A stretch of DNA of 64,000 nucleotides. It comes from Desulfatitalea alkaliphila (lineage in GTDB: Bacteria > Desulfobacterota > Desulfobacteria > Desulfobacterales > Desulfosarcinaceae). The notes beneath the pieces are model-generated. The model saw only the letters and a list, made by a program, of their open reading frames with translations, did not search any database and had not been told where the DNA came from. Below are positions 41,525 through 52,021 of the stretch, in pieces (the first letter of the stretch is position 1; each line of letters opens with the position of its first letter). The position numbers and the translations under genes are program-made. Location of the stretch: assembly GCF_022968795.1 (NCBI RefSeq), contig NZ_JALJRB010000005.1:172061-236060 (forward strand), read 5' to 3'.

Positions 41525-42205
41525 CTATCCAAGGGATACCGATGCATTTTTCTCTCCCATCCCCTGCAGAACGAAGCGGGTCTGCTCCAGCACCACCCGG
41601 CGAATCTCCTCCGTCTCGTCAGCACTGTAGCCCGCCATGTCCAGCATGCGCACCATGGACTCCCGCGCCACCCGGAAAGCCATCACCTGGCCGATCATGG
41701 ACAGCGCACGGATACGCAGCCGCCGCATGTCCGTCGTCCCCGTGGCCACGGCCAACAGGCGGGCGATGGCATCGATCAGCGGGGCCATGATCCGGTTGAA
41801 AATCGTCTCGTAGGCCGACGAAGGGTGGAGCTGCTCCCTGAGCAGAATCCGCGCGAAACGCACCGCCCCGGATGAACCCACCATGAAATCGATCAAATCT
41901 CCCAACAACCGTTCGAGCAGCGCCGGCGCCGCCTCCCCGGACGGCCGCCCCTCGGCGGCCAGCGCCCCGACCGCCGCCAACGTATCGGCCATGCGTTCTT
42001 CGATGCGCTGCGCCACATGGGCCACCACCGCCAGGTACAACCCCTCTTTGCCGTCGTAATAATAAGGAATGGCCGCCATGTTCACCCCTGCCCGGCGCGC
42101 GATGGCCCGCGTGGTGGACGGTTCGAAACCGTAACGCCCGAAAACCGCCAACCCGGCCTCCAACAACCGCTCCTTTGCCGATATGTTCTCGCTGTTCGTG
42201 GCCAC
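41525..42205 (-). CDS. cecR: TetR-family regulator (CecR-like)
   Basis: A 226-residue TetR/AcrR regulator. The N-terminal helix-turn-helix reads VFGRYGFEPSTTRAIARRAGVNMAAIPYYYDGKEGLYLAV, as in CecR (YbiH), and the C-terminal half resembles the CecR ligand domain (RILLREQLHPSSAYE). The start is GTG with GGAGG five bases upstream. It is the first gene of the operon with the membrane fusion protein, double ATPase and two permeases, so it probably represses this exporter. A palindromic operator candidate lies at 42280-42300. Confidence 0.9.
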   Translation of the reverse strand: MATNSENISAKERLLEAGLAVFGRYGFEPSTTRAIARRAGVNMAAIPYYYDGKEGLYLAVVAHVAQRIEERMADTLAAVGALAAEGRPSGEAAPALLERLLGDLIDFMVGSSGAVRFARILLREQLHPSSAYETIFNRIMAPLIDAIARLLAVATGTTDMRRLRIRALSMIGQVMAFRVARESMVRMLDMAGYSADETEEIRRVVLEQTRFVLQGMGEKNASVSLG

Positions 42206-42229
42206 CTGTCCTCCTGGTGCTCAAACTTT

Positions 42230-42261
42230 CTGAGTAAGCATGTACCTGAGTAAGCATGTAC
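42230..42261. repeat. Tandem 16-bp direct repeat upstream of cecR
   Basis: CTGAGTAAGCATGTAC occurs twice head to tail, 25 bp upstream of the regulator start. Each unit holds a small GCATGTAC motif. It may be part of the regulatory region or simply a duplication. Confidence 0.8.
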
Positions 42262-42279
42262 GCAACCATATTTATTCAT

Positions 42280-42300
42280 TCGATTGATTAAGTCAATCGA
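42280..42300. promoter_or_regulatory. Candidate CecR operator palindrome
   Basis: TCGATTGA and TCAATCGA form perfect 8-bp arms around TTAAG, 75 bp upstream of the cecR start. The size and symmetry fit a TetR-family dimer site; autoregulation of the operon is inferred. Confidence 0.6.
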
Positions 42301-42332
42301 TTAATTTTTGATGTTCGTAGGTAAAATGAAAT

Positions 42333-42531
42333 GCGGTTATGCACAAAGCCCAAGTTGAGGCTTGCCCCGTTGGAAATCGAAATCGCTATCGGGATCGCTA
42401 TCGACATCGAATCGAAACGATGCGCAAAACGGACAAAACGGATCTGAATCGATTTCGATCCCGACTTCCATTTCGATTTCGATACTGCTTTTGCCCGCTT
42501 CTCATCTTACTTGGGCTTTGTGTATAACCGC
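42333..42531. repeat. 199-bp inverted-repeat element with period-6 ATCGNN arms
   Basis: The ends are near-perfect inverted copies of GCGGTTATGCACAAAGCCCA (one mismatch in the first 23 bases). Inside, both arms carry degenerate six-base units of the form ATCGNN (ATCGAA, ATCGCT, ATCGGG, ATCGAC), running in opposite directions. No open reading frame of note. It resembles a non-autonomous mobile element or a structured RNA source. Confidence 0.8.
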
Positions 42532-42575
42532 AAAAAAGAAAGGGCGGCGCTGCGATGTGCATGCAACGCCGCCCT
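42532..42575 (-). terminator. Rho-independent terminator of katG
   Basis: On the minus strand the stem AGGGCGGCG...CGCCGCCCT (9 bp, extended by GC/GC) is followed by TTCTTTTTTG. It lies 130 bp beyond the katG stop codon. Confidence 0.8.
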
Positions 42576-42704
42576 GGTGGGGTGCGGAAAGCCCTGGTGC
42601 AGGGACAAGGCAGCCGTCTTAGCGTGGCGGCAATCGGTTCACGACCGGCCGCCGGTTGATGCCGCATACCCTGCCAAGGCGCATGAAAAGATTGCCTGGT
42701 GCGA

Positions 42705-44924
<2,220 letters not shown>

Positions 44925-45060
44925 TCATGCACCGCGCCGCCATGCATGGCGTGCCCCGATGCGCTTGCCTTGCACTGCCGGTACTTCAGACAATGGATTT
45001 GCGAATTAAAAAAGAAATCATCCTAATTGGTAATCAAGATCATTCGTGGACCAAAAAAAA

Positions 45061-45519
45061 TTACCCGCCTTGTGCCTTCAGGCAATCACTGCAGATACCG
45101 AAAAAATCCAGGCGGTGGTTCAAGATTTTAAAATGGGTCTCCCTGGCCACCGCCGCTTGGAGGACATCCAAACCATCCAAGTCCGGGTCGACGATCTTTT
45201 TACACTTGATGCAGATCACGTGCGGGTGGGGCAGCGGCTTGTTGCCGTCATAGCGGTTGCTCCCGTCCGGGAACCCCAGCTCAAGCACCTCACCCATCGA
45301 TTTAATCAACAGAATGTTCCTGTACACCGTTGCGAGACTCATCGTGGGAAAATCGCTTTGGATCTGTTCATAGATCACTTCAACGCTGGGATGCCCTTCA
45401 CTTTTGGCGAGAATAGCGACAATCGCCATGCGCTGCGGTGTAATCTTGTGGCCACCATCCCTTAATTTTTGGATGATGGTTTGGAATCGTTTATTTGGGT
45501 CCGTCACGGAAAGTCTCAT
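45061..45519 (-). CDS. perR: Fur-family peroxide regulator (PerR-like)
   Basis: A 152-residue Fur-family repressor. The winged helix reads HKITPQRMAIVAILAKSEGHPSVEVIYE; the metal-binding region has HPHVICIKCKKIVD, and the structural zinc knuckle is CIKC with CSDC near the end. PerR proteins sense peroxide through a metal-bound histidine; the location beside katG supports PerR over Fur, but the residues alone do not prove it. The start at 45519 is preferred to 45552 because a palindromic operator and promoter overlap the longer 5' extension. Confidence 0.85.
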   Translation of the reverse strand: MRLSVTDPNKRFQTIIQKLRDGGHKITPQRMAIVAILAKSEGHPSVEVIYEQIQSDFPTMSLATVYRNILLIKSMGEVLELGFPDGSNRYDGNKPLPHPHVICIKCKKIVDPDLDGLDVLQAAVARETHFKILNHRLDFFGICSDCLKAQGG

Positions 45520-45525
45520 TTCTAA

Positions 45526-45568
45526 ATAATATTTATTATCATTTAACATCACTTCTTTTTTACGTCAA
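45526..45568 (-). promoter_or_regulatory. Promoter and Fur/PerR-type operator of the regulator gene
   Basis: On the minus strand TTGACG (45568-45563) and TAAATG (45545-45540) are 17 bases apart. Just downstream lies the palindrome ATAATA-AA-TATTAT (45526-45539), AT-rich like PerR boxes. The palindrome ends seven bases before the ATG at 45519, as expected for autorepression. Confidence 0.55.
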
Positions 45569-45596
45569 CCTGAAATTCAAGCCCTCCTTCTCTTTT

Positions 45597-47252
45597 TCAA
45601 ATGCCCTGTTGCAGGCAACGGTTCAGGTATCCGCACCCCCCAAAAACCGGGGAGCACAACATGGGATCCAAGAAAAAGGGCCGCCCGTGCATCGCGCGAC
45701 AGGCCCCTATGAGCGCGGGCAGGGGAAACGGCATGGCGGCGCCCGGGGCCGGGAACGCTCCCGTACCGGATCCGCCCAACAGCCGGGCAATGAGCGGGCG
45801 TTTCCAGCGTGGTCCGAAAATGAGCCGCGCGCTGTCGGACTTGATGAGGGTGCGGGCATGGGTGACGGCCTCGTGCAGTCCGCCCACCGCATCCACCAGA
45901 CCGTGCTGAAGCGCATCGCCGCCCAGCCAGACCCGCCCTTCACCGAGGGCATGCACCTGCTCCGGGGCCATCCGCCGCACCTTGGCCACGCGCTCGATGA
46001 AACCATCATAGAGCGACTGGACCACCCCTTCGATGGTGCCGCGCTCGCTGTCGGTCAGCGGCCGCAGCGCCGAACCCAGATCGGCCGCCTCGCCGCACTT
46101 GATGCAATCGGCCGTGATGCCGTGTTTGCGCAGCAGCTCGGCGAGGTTGAAAAAGAGGGTCACCACACCGATGGAACCGGTAATGGTGGTGGGCAATGCG
46201 AACACCCTGCCGCCGCTGCCGGCGATCCAATAGCCGCCGCTGGCGGCGACCGGTCCCATGGAGATCACCACCGGCTTTTTCTCCTGCAAGGCCACCAGTT
46301 CGCGCAGGATGTTCTCACTGGCAATGGCCGAGCCGCCACCGCTGTTGATCCGGAAAACCACCGCCTTGACCCTTTTGCGCTCGCACAGCGCCCGGATGGC
46401 TTTGACCATCGGCCGGTCGCCAACGGCCGGCCCGAAAAGCGGATGCTGCTGGTTCTCCCCTTCGACGATCATGCCTTCGAACACCAACACCGCCACCCGG
46501 GGACCGAAAGGGGATCGAATGCGGCGCCGCCGGACCGCTTTCGGCTTGATTTTCTCCGCCTTCCATCCGTTGGTCAAATCGTTGATGGTTTGCAACGCGT
46601 CGACCACTCCGCTTTCCAGGGCTTGCGCCGCCGTCAGGATGCGCCCGCCGAGCAGTTCGTCCAACAATGTTTCCGTCCAAGCCGGTCGCGCGCCCTCCGC
46701 CGGCGCGCGCAACACCGCCGTTCGCATGGCGGCCACCGCGCCGTCGACCAACGCCTGGTACTGTTCGCGGGCATAGGTATCGTGGGCCTCGGTGCGGAAC
46801 CGATCGGCGGCGCTCTTGTAGCGCCCGCGCCGGATCACCTCGACGCCGATGGCATGCTTGTCGATCAGTCGCTTGAAGAACAGGTCCCGTCGGGCAACCC
46901 CTGGAAAGGAGACGGTGCCCAGCGGGTGCAGAACGCGCCGCGTGCAGGCGGAGGCCAGCACACAGTCCAGGGCATCGTAGGTGGATGCATGGTAGTAGAC
47001 CTGCTTGCCGGCGTCGCGCAGCCGTTGCAGCGCCGCGCGGATCTCCTCCAATCCCCCGAAGGCGGGCACCGCGAAGTTGTCCTGCCGCTCAACGAGCACC
47101 CGCTGAATGGACCGGCTTCGGACCAGCCCATCGACCTGTTGGTAAAACAGGTCCAAGCGAAACGGCTTCTTGAACGCCGCGTGGGCCAATGTCCCGGATT
47201 GTGGCCCGATTTCATGATATTTACCGCTCAGTACAAGCGTGTCGTAGTACAT
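45597..47252 (-). CDS. sppA: Signal peptide peptidase SppA-like S49 protease
   Basis: A 551-residue protein with the double-domain form of SppA (67K type). The C-terminal domain has the nucleophilic serine in MGPVAASGGYWIAG and GSIGVV; the general-base lysine is expected in the N-terminal domain, where GRYKSAADRF fits. VFRINSGGGSAIASE is the typical strand before the active site. SppA cleaves leftover signal peptides in the membrane. No strong N-terminal membrane anchor is visible here, unusual for the E. coli enzyme, so it may be peripheral. Located upstream of the perR-type gene on the same strand. Confidence 0.85.
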   Translation of the reverse strand: MYYDTLVLSGKYHEIGPQSGTLAHAAFKKPFRLDLFYQQVDGLVRSRSIQRVLVERQDNFAVPAFGGLEEIRAALQRLRDAGKQVYYHASTYDALDCVLASACTRRVLHPLGTVSFPGVARRDLFFKRLIDKHAIGVEVIRRGRYKSAADRFRTEAHDTYAREQYQALVDGAVAAMRTAVLRAPAEGARPAWTETLLDELLGGRILTAAQALESGVVDALQTINDLTNGWKAEKIKPKAVRRRRIRSPFGPRVAVLVFEGMIVEGENQQHPLFGPAVGDRPMVKAIRALCERKRVKAVVFRINSGGGSAIASENILRELVALQEKKPVVISMGPVAASGGYWIAGSGGRVFALPTTITGSIGVVTLFFNLAELLRKHGITADCIKCGEAADLGSALRPLTDSERGTIEGVVQSLYDGFIERVAKVRRMAPEQVHALGEGRVWLGGDALQHGLVDAVGGLHEAVTHARTLIKSDSARLIFGPRWKRPLIARLLGGSGTGAFPAPGAAMPFPLPALIGACRAMHGRPFFLDPMLCSPVFGGCGYLNRCLQQGI

Positions 47253-47289
47253 TCATCACCCCCCCGGTGGTCGGTTCCGGCGCCATGGA

Positions 47290-47317
47290 TAACTTATTTT
47301 TTAATGGACGTCCCCCC
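47290..47317. repeat. Half-element with GGGGGACGTCC end
   Basis: On the minus strand GGGGGGACGTCCATTAAAAA runs on into AT-rich DNA, matching the ends that flank the RAYT gene at 54459 and 55343. A degenerate second end (GCGTCCCCC) follows at 47323-47331. Confidence 0.7.
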
Positions 47318-47338
47318 ATTTGCGCGTCCCCCATTTGC

Positions 47339-47650
47339 CTAAATGTCGAGTGCAAAGCGAATGGCCTGCCCGACATCAGCCATTTTGGCGGGATGTAAGA
47401 ATGTTATCAACGCACCGATATTGGCTTTCGAAACCGTTTGTAAATGGTCACAATTGATGGCGCAGTCCCGTGGCATGCCATCGGATTTGGAAAGAAACAC
47501 CTCGGAGGGTATGTCGCGGACCGTACCGGTAATCGGGGCGACCGTTACCTCCCCGAGATATTCTAAAACCGAGTCTCTGGTCAGGATGAGGACAGGCCGT
47601 TTTTTATCCGGATTTGCAAATTTGTACCACCGTATTTCACCGTGTTTCAT
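47339..47650 (-). CDS. mazF: MazF/PemK-family toxin
   Basis: A 103-residue endoribonuclease toxin of the MazF/PemK family, cutting mRNA. The family start GEIRWYKFANPDKKRPVLILTRD and the central VTVAPITGTVRDIPSEV are clear, as is CAINCDHLQTVSK. Its first codon overlaps the antitoxin stop by four bases (ATGA), which fits a toxin-antitoxin operon. Confidence 0.93.
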   Translation of the reverse strand: MKHGEIRWYKFANPDKKRPVLILTRDSVLEYLGEVTVAPITGTVRDIPSEVFLSKSDGMPRDCAINCDHLQTVSKANIGALITFLHPAKMADVGQAIRFALDI

Positions 47651-47880
47651 TCATCACCCCAATCCTGTTCCGCCTCCCAAACCGAAAACTCATCACCAAC
47701 CACAGGTTTTCGCTCATACCCAGCTCTGTGTTTGTGCTCCAATTGTTCAAGATTGTAACGGGCCAAAGCCTCTCGAAGGGCCTTTCTTGTAAATGCAGAC
47801 CGATTTGTATTGAGTAACTTTGAAACATGATCGACATCCCTGACAAGATCGTCATCAAGGGTCATTTGGATCGTTCGCAT
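47647..47880 (-). CDS. Ribbon-helix-helix antitoxin of the MazF module
   Basis: A 77-residue antitoxin. The N-terminus (MRTIQMTLDDDLVRDVDHVSK) is a ribbon-helix-helix DNA-binding fold and the acidic C-terminus (EFSVWEAEQDWGDE) should wrap the toxin. GGAGG lies six bases before the ATG. It is translated before and coupled to the toxin gene, and presumably autoregulates the pair. It is CopG/RHH-like and not the classical MazE AbrB fold. Confidence 0.88.
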   Translation of the reverse strand: MRTIQMTLDDDLVRDVDHVSKLLNTNRSAFTRKALREALARYNLEQLEHKHRAGYERKPVVGDEFSVWEAEQDWGDE

Positions 47881-48104
47881 ACCGCACCTCCATCATGTGG
47901 ATATTTATAGCTATACTAATCCACACCATAGTGGGGGTCAAGTGGATTGTTTGCAACGTTATCGCTACAACGCCTCCCGGCACAGCGCCGGCTTGCGGAA
48001 ATCCGCGCCTGCATTAAAGTGGACTATCGGTTGATCGCCAAATCCGGCGCGAACCCTGTCCGCTTTCCATCTGCTGCCAACCTGTCACCCGGAGGAGGCC
48101 GGCG

Positions 48105-48839
48105 ACGCCCCGAACGTCCATCTCCCTACCCACCGACCTCGAACAGCTCACCATCCTGGATGCGGACGGCCATCTGGACGCCGCCCTGGAGCCCGGCATC
48201 CCCACCGACACGCTCAAACAACTGCACCACACCCTGCTGCTGGCCCGACGCTTCGACGAACGGCTGCTCCATTTGCAGCGCCAGGGCCGCATCGGCACCT
48301 TTCCGCCCTGTACGGGCCACGAGGCGGCTCACCTGGGCGCGGTGGCCCATTTGCGGCCCACCGACTGGCTGGTGCCCTCTTTCCGCGAACTGGCCGCGCT
48401 CCTCGGGCGGGGCGCCGACCTGGAGCAGATGCTCATCTTCAACAACGGTTTCAATGAAGGCGGCGCCCTGCCTGCGGATGCCCGGACCCTGCCCCTGGCC
48501 GTGCCGGTGGGGCCCCAGATGCTCCACGCCGTGGGGCTGGCCTGGGGCGCCCGTTATCGCGGCACCGATGAGGTGGTGATGACCTTTTTCGGCGACGGCG
48601 CCACCTCCGAGGGCGATTTCCACGAAGCCATGAACTTCGCGGCGGTCTACCAGGTACCGCTGGTCTTCGTGTGCCAGAACAACCACTGGGCCATCTCCAT
48701 TCCGGTGCACAAGCAGACCCGCACCCCCACCCTCTCCGAAACCGAGAGCGAAGCCGCCGAGATCTTCCGCGGCAGCGCCACCCCACATGCTTTCGTCCTG
48801 ATGCCATCGACAGATTGGACTGCTGTTTTAGCTGGGTAA
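48105..48839 (+). pseudogene. pdhA: Broken pyruvate dehydrogenase E1 alpha gene
   Basis: The frame encodes the first two thirds of a thiamine-diphosphate E1 alpha subunit: LLLARRFDERLLHLQRQGRI, FPPCTGHEAAHLGAV, and the cofactor motif FFGDGATSEGDFHEAMNFAAVY, then QNNHWAISIP. It ends abruptly after AAEIFRGSA with unrelated residues, about 100 short. No ATG, GTG or TTG exists ahead of the homologous N-terminus; where the start should be (48105, six bases after GGAGGAGG) there is ACG. The gene therefore looks damaged at both ends, and no E1 beta or E2 gene follows. A rare ACG start cannot be excluded for the 5' end. Confidence 0.8.
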
Positions 48840-48918
48840 AGTTCTGCCGCCCTCTTTTAGAATTCGGTTAGGGCAGATAACATGAGTGGCCTAAGCTGCA
48901 TTCTGAAAACACGCATGT

Positions 48919-48939
48919 GAGGGCGCATTCAGCGCCCTC
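48919..48939 (-). terminator. Stem-loop after the acyl-CoA ligase gene
   Basis: GAGGGCGC and GCGCCCTC pair perfectly around ATTCA, 10 bp after the stop codon of the minus-strand ligase. There is no T tract, so its role in termination is uncertain. Confidence 0.5.
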
Positions 48940-48948
48940 AAGCAAGTA

Positions 48949-50595
48949 TTAATCGGCGTATAGATCGCCGAAAGATTTGCGCATTTCCCGTTTTAAAATT
49001 TTACCCGTGGGTGTTTTGGGCAGCGCCTCGCTGAAAATAATCTTCTTGGGCACTTTGAATTTGGATAATTTGGTTTCACACAAGGCGATAATCTCATCCT
49101 CCGTGATGGTTTCGCCTTTGCGCGGCACCACCACCGCCGTAACGGCTTCGACCCACTTGGGGTGATTGACCCCGATGACCGCGACTTCTTCGACGCGTTT
49201 GTCCAGGTAGATCGCTTCCTCCACCTCTCTGGTGGATACATTTTCGCCACCGGTCTTAATCATGTCCTTCTTGCGGTCCACGACCGAGATGTATCGATCT
49301 TCGTCCAAAACGCCGACATCCCCCGAGTGGAACCAACCGCCTTTCATCGCCGCTTCGGTCTTCTCAGGCTCTTTAAAGTACATGATCATCGCATGGGGGC
49401 CCTTGCCGCAAATCTCCCCCGGCAGATCCGTCCGGGTGATGACCCGGCCATCGAGATCCTCGAGACGGCTTTCCATGTTCAGGCCGGCCATGCCGGCGCT
49501 GCCTAACTTGCGGGTGGCGTCTTCGGCTTTCAAGATGGTGTGGTAGGGGGCCAGTTCGGTTTGCCCGTAATAATTGTAGATTTTAACGCCCGGCAATCGC
49601 TCGAGCATCTCCTTGAGGATTTCCACCGGCATGATGGACGCGCCATAGTAGCACTTTTTGAGGCTGGACAGATCGTGTTTGCTGAAATCCGGATGCCGCA
49701 GCATTCCGATCCATACGGTCGGTGGTGCAAAAAACATGGTCGCCCTTTGTTCGGCGATGGTTTTCAGGATTTGCCCCACATCCGGCATCATCAGGATATT
49801 GGTGCCCCCCACGTAAAAAATGGGGTTCAGGAACACATCACGCTGGGCGCAGTGGTAGATCGGCAATGCATTGATATTGATGTCGTGCGAATCGTATTGC
49901 CCATCAATGATGCATCCCATGTATTCGGCCAGCAATGCCTGGTTGCTGATGATCACTCCCTTGGGCAGGGATTCGGTCCCGCTCGTGTAGGTCATTTGGC
50001 AGGGGTCCTCGATGCGCAGCACCACGTTGGGTTCGGTTGCCGGATAGGCTTGGTACCACTCATTGAACGATTTGAATTGCCCGCTGGGCGGCGCCTGCCC
50101 CGCCACGTCATCGGACCAGATGAAGTTTTCGACGGTCGGCATGTCGTCCAGCACATCCTGCACCAATTCGTACAAAGCGTCCTCGACCACGAATAATTTG
50201 CTTTCCGAATGATTGATGCAGTAGGTGATATCTTTTCCCTTGAGCAGATAATTGATGGCCAGGTAGATAGCGCCGATTTTGCAGCAGCCCAGCCACGTGA
50301 GCACATGGTGGATCGTATTGTGGGCCAGTATGGCCACGCGATCGTATTTGCGAATGCCGAGAGCCGTCAAGGCATTGGCCACTTGATTGGCGGCATCTTC
50401 GAGTTCGGCATAGGTCAAAGTTCGGCCGTTATAGACCAAGGCGATCTTGTCCGGGTAATGGTAGCGGCTGCGCCGGATCATATCCGCGATCACCCAACGG
50501 TTGACCCGATTGTAGCGGTTCATCAAAAAATCGAGGTTCTCTGCGTTAACGGAAGCAAAACGGGCTTTTTCATCTGAACCAAGTGTGTCGGACAT
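48949..50595 (-). CDS. AMP-dependent acyl-CoA synthetase
   Basis: A 548-residue adenylate-forming ligase. It shows TYTSGTESLPKGVIISNQAL (ATP-binding loop, with ES in place of TG), YNYYGQTELAPYH, FHSGDVGVLDEDRYISVVDRKKDMIKTGGENVSTREVEE and the C-terminal lysine in LPKTPTGKILKREMR. The full catalytic set is present. ATG at 50595 follows AAGGAG by eight bases; the frame is open further upstream but carries no homology. The substrate is probably a medium or aromatic carboxylate. It is flanked by a broken gene and the cassette-like region. Confidence 0.93.
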   Translation of the reverse strand: MSDTLGSDEKARFASVNAENLDFLMNRYNRVNRWVIADMIRRSRYHYPDKIALVYNGRTLTYAELEDAANQVANALTALGIRKYDRVAILAHNTIHHVLTWLGCCKIGAIYLAINYLLKGKDITYCINHSESKLFVVEDALYELVQDVLDDMPTVENFIWSDDVAGQAPPSGQFKSFNEWYQAYPATEPNVVLRIEDPCQMTYTSGTESLPKGVIISNQALLAEYMGCIIDGQYDSHDININALPIYHCAQRDVFLNPIFYVGGTNILMMPDVGQILKTIAEQRATMFFAPPTVWIGMLRHPDFSKHDLSSLKKCYYGASIMPVEILKEMLERLPGVKIYNYYGQTELAPYHTILKAEDATRKLGSAGMAGLNMESRLEDLDGRVITRTDLPGEICGKGPHAMIMYFKEPEKTEAAMKGGWFHSGDVGVLDEDRYISVVDRKKDMIKTGGENVSTREVEEAIYLDKRVEEVAVIGVNHPKWVEAVTAVVVPRKGETITEDEIIALCETKLSKFKVPKKIIFSEALPKTPTGKILKREMRKSFGDLYAD

Positions 50596-50648
50596 AGAGC
50601 GATCTCCTTTTTCTGATTGGATTTTCGTAAGGAGGCTTTCCCTGCCGT

Positions 50649-50852
50649 TCAAACCCCCCTGAAGCATCTCAATTGCGCACGCCATGGAAACGCCGCCGCG
50701 GGCACATGAGAAAGAAGGCCCATGAGCGCCGGGTGACATGCGCCTTTGCCGACCGTCTTGATACGCACCAGAGGCGTCAGCCCAGGCTTGCGAGCCTTGC
50801 GATAAGGCGCCATAAGAATCCGTGAAATACCCGAAGGCGTGACAATAGTCAC
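50649..50852 (-). CDS. Short hypothetical frame after the GNAT gene
   Basis: A 67-residue open frame starting at a GTG just after the acetyltransferase stop codon, rich in basic and hydrophobic residues (LMAPYRKARKPGLTPLVRIK). No family is recognised and there is no clear ribosome site. The 5' end holds a small inverted repeat (GTGAC-TATT-GTCAC). It may be an empty or decayed cassette. Confidence 0.25.
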   Translation of the reverse strand: MTIVTPSGISRILMAPYRKARKPGLTPLVRIKTVGKGACHPALMGLLSHVPAAAFPWRAQLRCFRGV

Positions 50853-50853
50853 G

Positions 50854-51519
50854 TCAGGTTGATTCCGTTGTTAGCTGCGTATCCCTCAAGAAAGATCGTA
50901 TTTGGATTTTAAATATTTCCTGGCTGTATTGGAACTTTTTCTCATTTTTTTGGAACTTCTTGTCATATTCTGCCGCATCTATCTGACTATATTTGAAAAC
51001 ATCACTTTGTCTTGCTTTCCATTTTCTTGTTCCAAAGAATCCGGGCTTAAGCTCTAAAACAAGCAACCCCAAAGGAAATTCACCGTCCATATTGCTGACT
51101 TTATAATCCATACCGTTCTTAAATCCATGCTTACAGTAATTGTGAGGATCTCCGTAAATGACAATTGCAGGAATGTCCGTCTTTTCCACCAAGCTTTTGG
51201 TTCGTTCTATTAACGCAGTACCTATTCCTTTTCTCTGATATTCAGGATGGACACATAAGGGACCAAAGGAAACTATCGGAACCTGTTCGAAATCATCACT
51301 CAACAAGCAAGACTTCGAATACATAATGGAACCTGCAATATTCCCATCCACTTCAGCAACATAATCCAGTTCCTGAATAAAGTCCTCATGCTCTCGCAAA
51401 ATATGACATAAATAGTGCTCCTCACAACCCGGCACATATAAATTCCAGAACGCTTCCCGCGCCATCTCTTCAACTTTCGGGTAATCCTCTTCATTTTCCA
51501 GCCGTATGTTAACAATCAT
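50854..51519 (-). CDS. GNAT-family N-acetyltransferase
   Basis: A 221-residue acetyltransferase. The acetyl-CoA site is visible as VSFGPLCVHPEYQRKGIGTALIERT near residue 80, with the Q/RxxGxG/A loop QRKGIG. The substrate-side sequence (LYVPGCEEHYLCHILREHEDF) is typical of GNATs related to YhbS-type proteins. GAGGAA lies four bases before the ATG. The gene is clearly AT-richer than its chromosomal surroundings and is bounded upstream by an attC-like site (51552-51603), so it looks like an integron cassette. Confidence 0.87.
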   Translation of the reverse strand: MIVNIRLENEEDYPKVEEMAREAFWNLYVPGCEEHYLCHILREHEDFIQELDYVAEVDGNIAGSIMYSKSCLLSDDFEQVPIVSFGPLCVHPEYQRKGIGTALIERTKSLVEKTDIPAIVIYGDPHNYCKHGFKNGMDYKVSNMDGEFPLGLLVLELKPGFFGTRKWKARQSDVFKYSQIDAAEYDKKFQKNEKKFQYSQEIFKIQIRSFLRDTQLTTEST

Positions 51520-51551
51520 TCTATTCCTCATTTCGCGCGAAGTGTATCGTG

Positions 51552-51603
51552 AACGCCAGCCATCGCCCCCACGAGGAACGAGCGGCGACTGCATGGCCTG
51601 GTT
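51552..51603 (-). repeat. attC-like hairpin between VOC and GNAT genes
   Basis: Reading on the minus strand, AACCAGGCCATGCAGTCGCC is answered by GGGCGATGGCTGGCGTT with a small loop between, forming an imperfect hairpin bounded by AAC and GTT as in integron attC sites. The outer R boxes are poorly conserved. It starts one base from the stop codon of the VOC gene. Confidence 0.55.
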
Positions 51604-51604
51604 A

Positions 51605-52021
51605 TTATGCCTCTTCATCCTTCGGACCGACCCAAAAGAGGGGGTTGTGCGCGACCTCCCACAGATAGCCGTCCGGATCGGCGAAGTAGCCGGAGTAACC
51701 ACCCCAGAACACCTTCTGAGCAGGTTTTACCCGTTTGGCGCCTGCTGAGACCGCCTGTTCCAAGAGTTCGTCAACTGCCGCTTCCGAATTCACGTTATGC
51801 GCAATCGTGAAACCGGCGAAGCCGGTGCCGTCGGCAGGCACTCCCGCGTCTTCCGCCAAGGACTCGCGACCATATAGTCCGAGCCAGCTACCATTGAGCG
51901 TAAAAAACACAACCTCTGGCGGTGAATCCATCCTCGGCAGGCCAAGACCCTCCTCATAGAAGCGTACCGACTTTTCCAGATCCCTGACGCCCAGGGTAAT
52001 CATGCTGATCCTAGGTTTCAT
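51605..52021 (-). CDS. VOC-family protein (glyoxalase/bleomycin resistance fold)
   Basis: A 138-residue VOC protein: ISMITLGVRDLEKSVRFYEEGLGL at the start and GGYSGYFADPDGYLWEVAHNP at the end give the two beta-alpha-beta-beta-beta repeats. These proteins bind a metal and a small substrate, for example in detoxification. The specificity is unknown. GGAGGATTCTGC lies before the ATG. The start overlaps the stop of a short upstream frame (52011-52157). VOC genes are among the most common integron cassette contents. Confidence 0.87.
   Translation of the reverse strand: MKPRISMITLGVRDLEKSVRFYEEGLGLPRMDSPPEVVFFTLNGSWLGLYGRESLAEDAGVPADGTGFAGFTIAHNVNSEAAVDELLEQAVSAGAKRVKPAQKVFWGGYSGYFADPDGYLWEVAHNPLFWVGPKDEEA

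Noticed and set aside
47947..48579. 210-codon frame over the pdhA remnant
   Set aside because: Pro/Ser-rich shadow in a different frame from the recognisable E1 alpha sequence.
48840..48918. attC-like boxes (GTTAGGG and GCCTAAG) behind the pdhA remnant
   Set aside because: Boxes do not pair over a proper length and no gene stop lies beside them.
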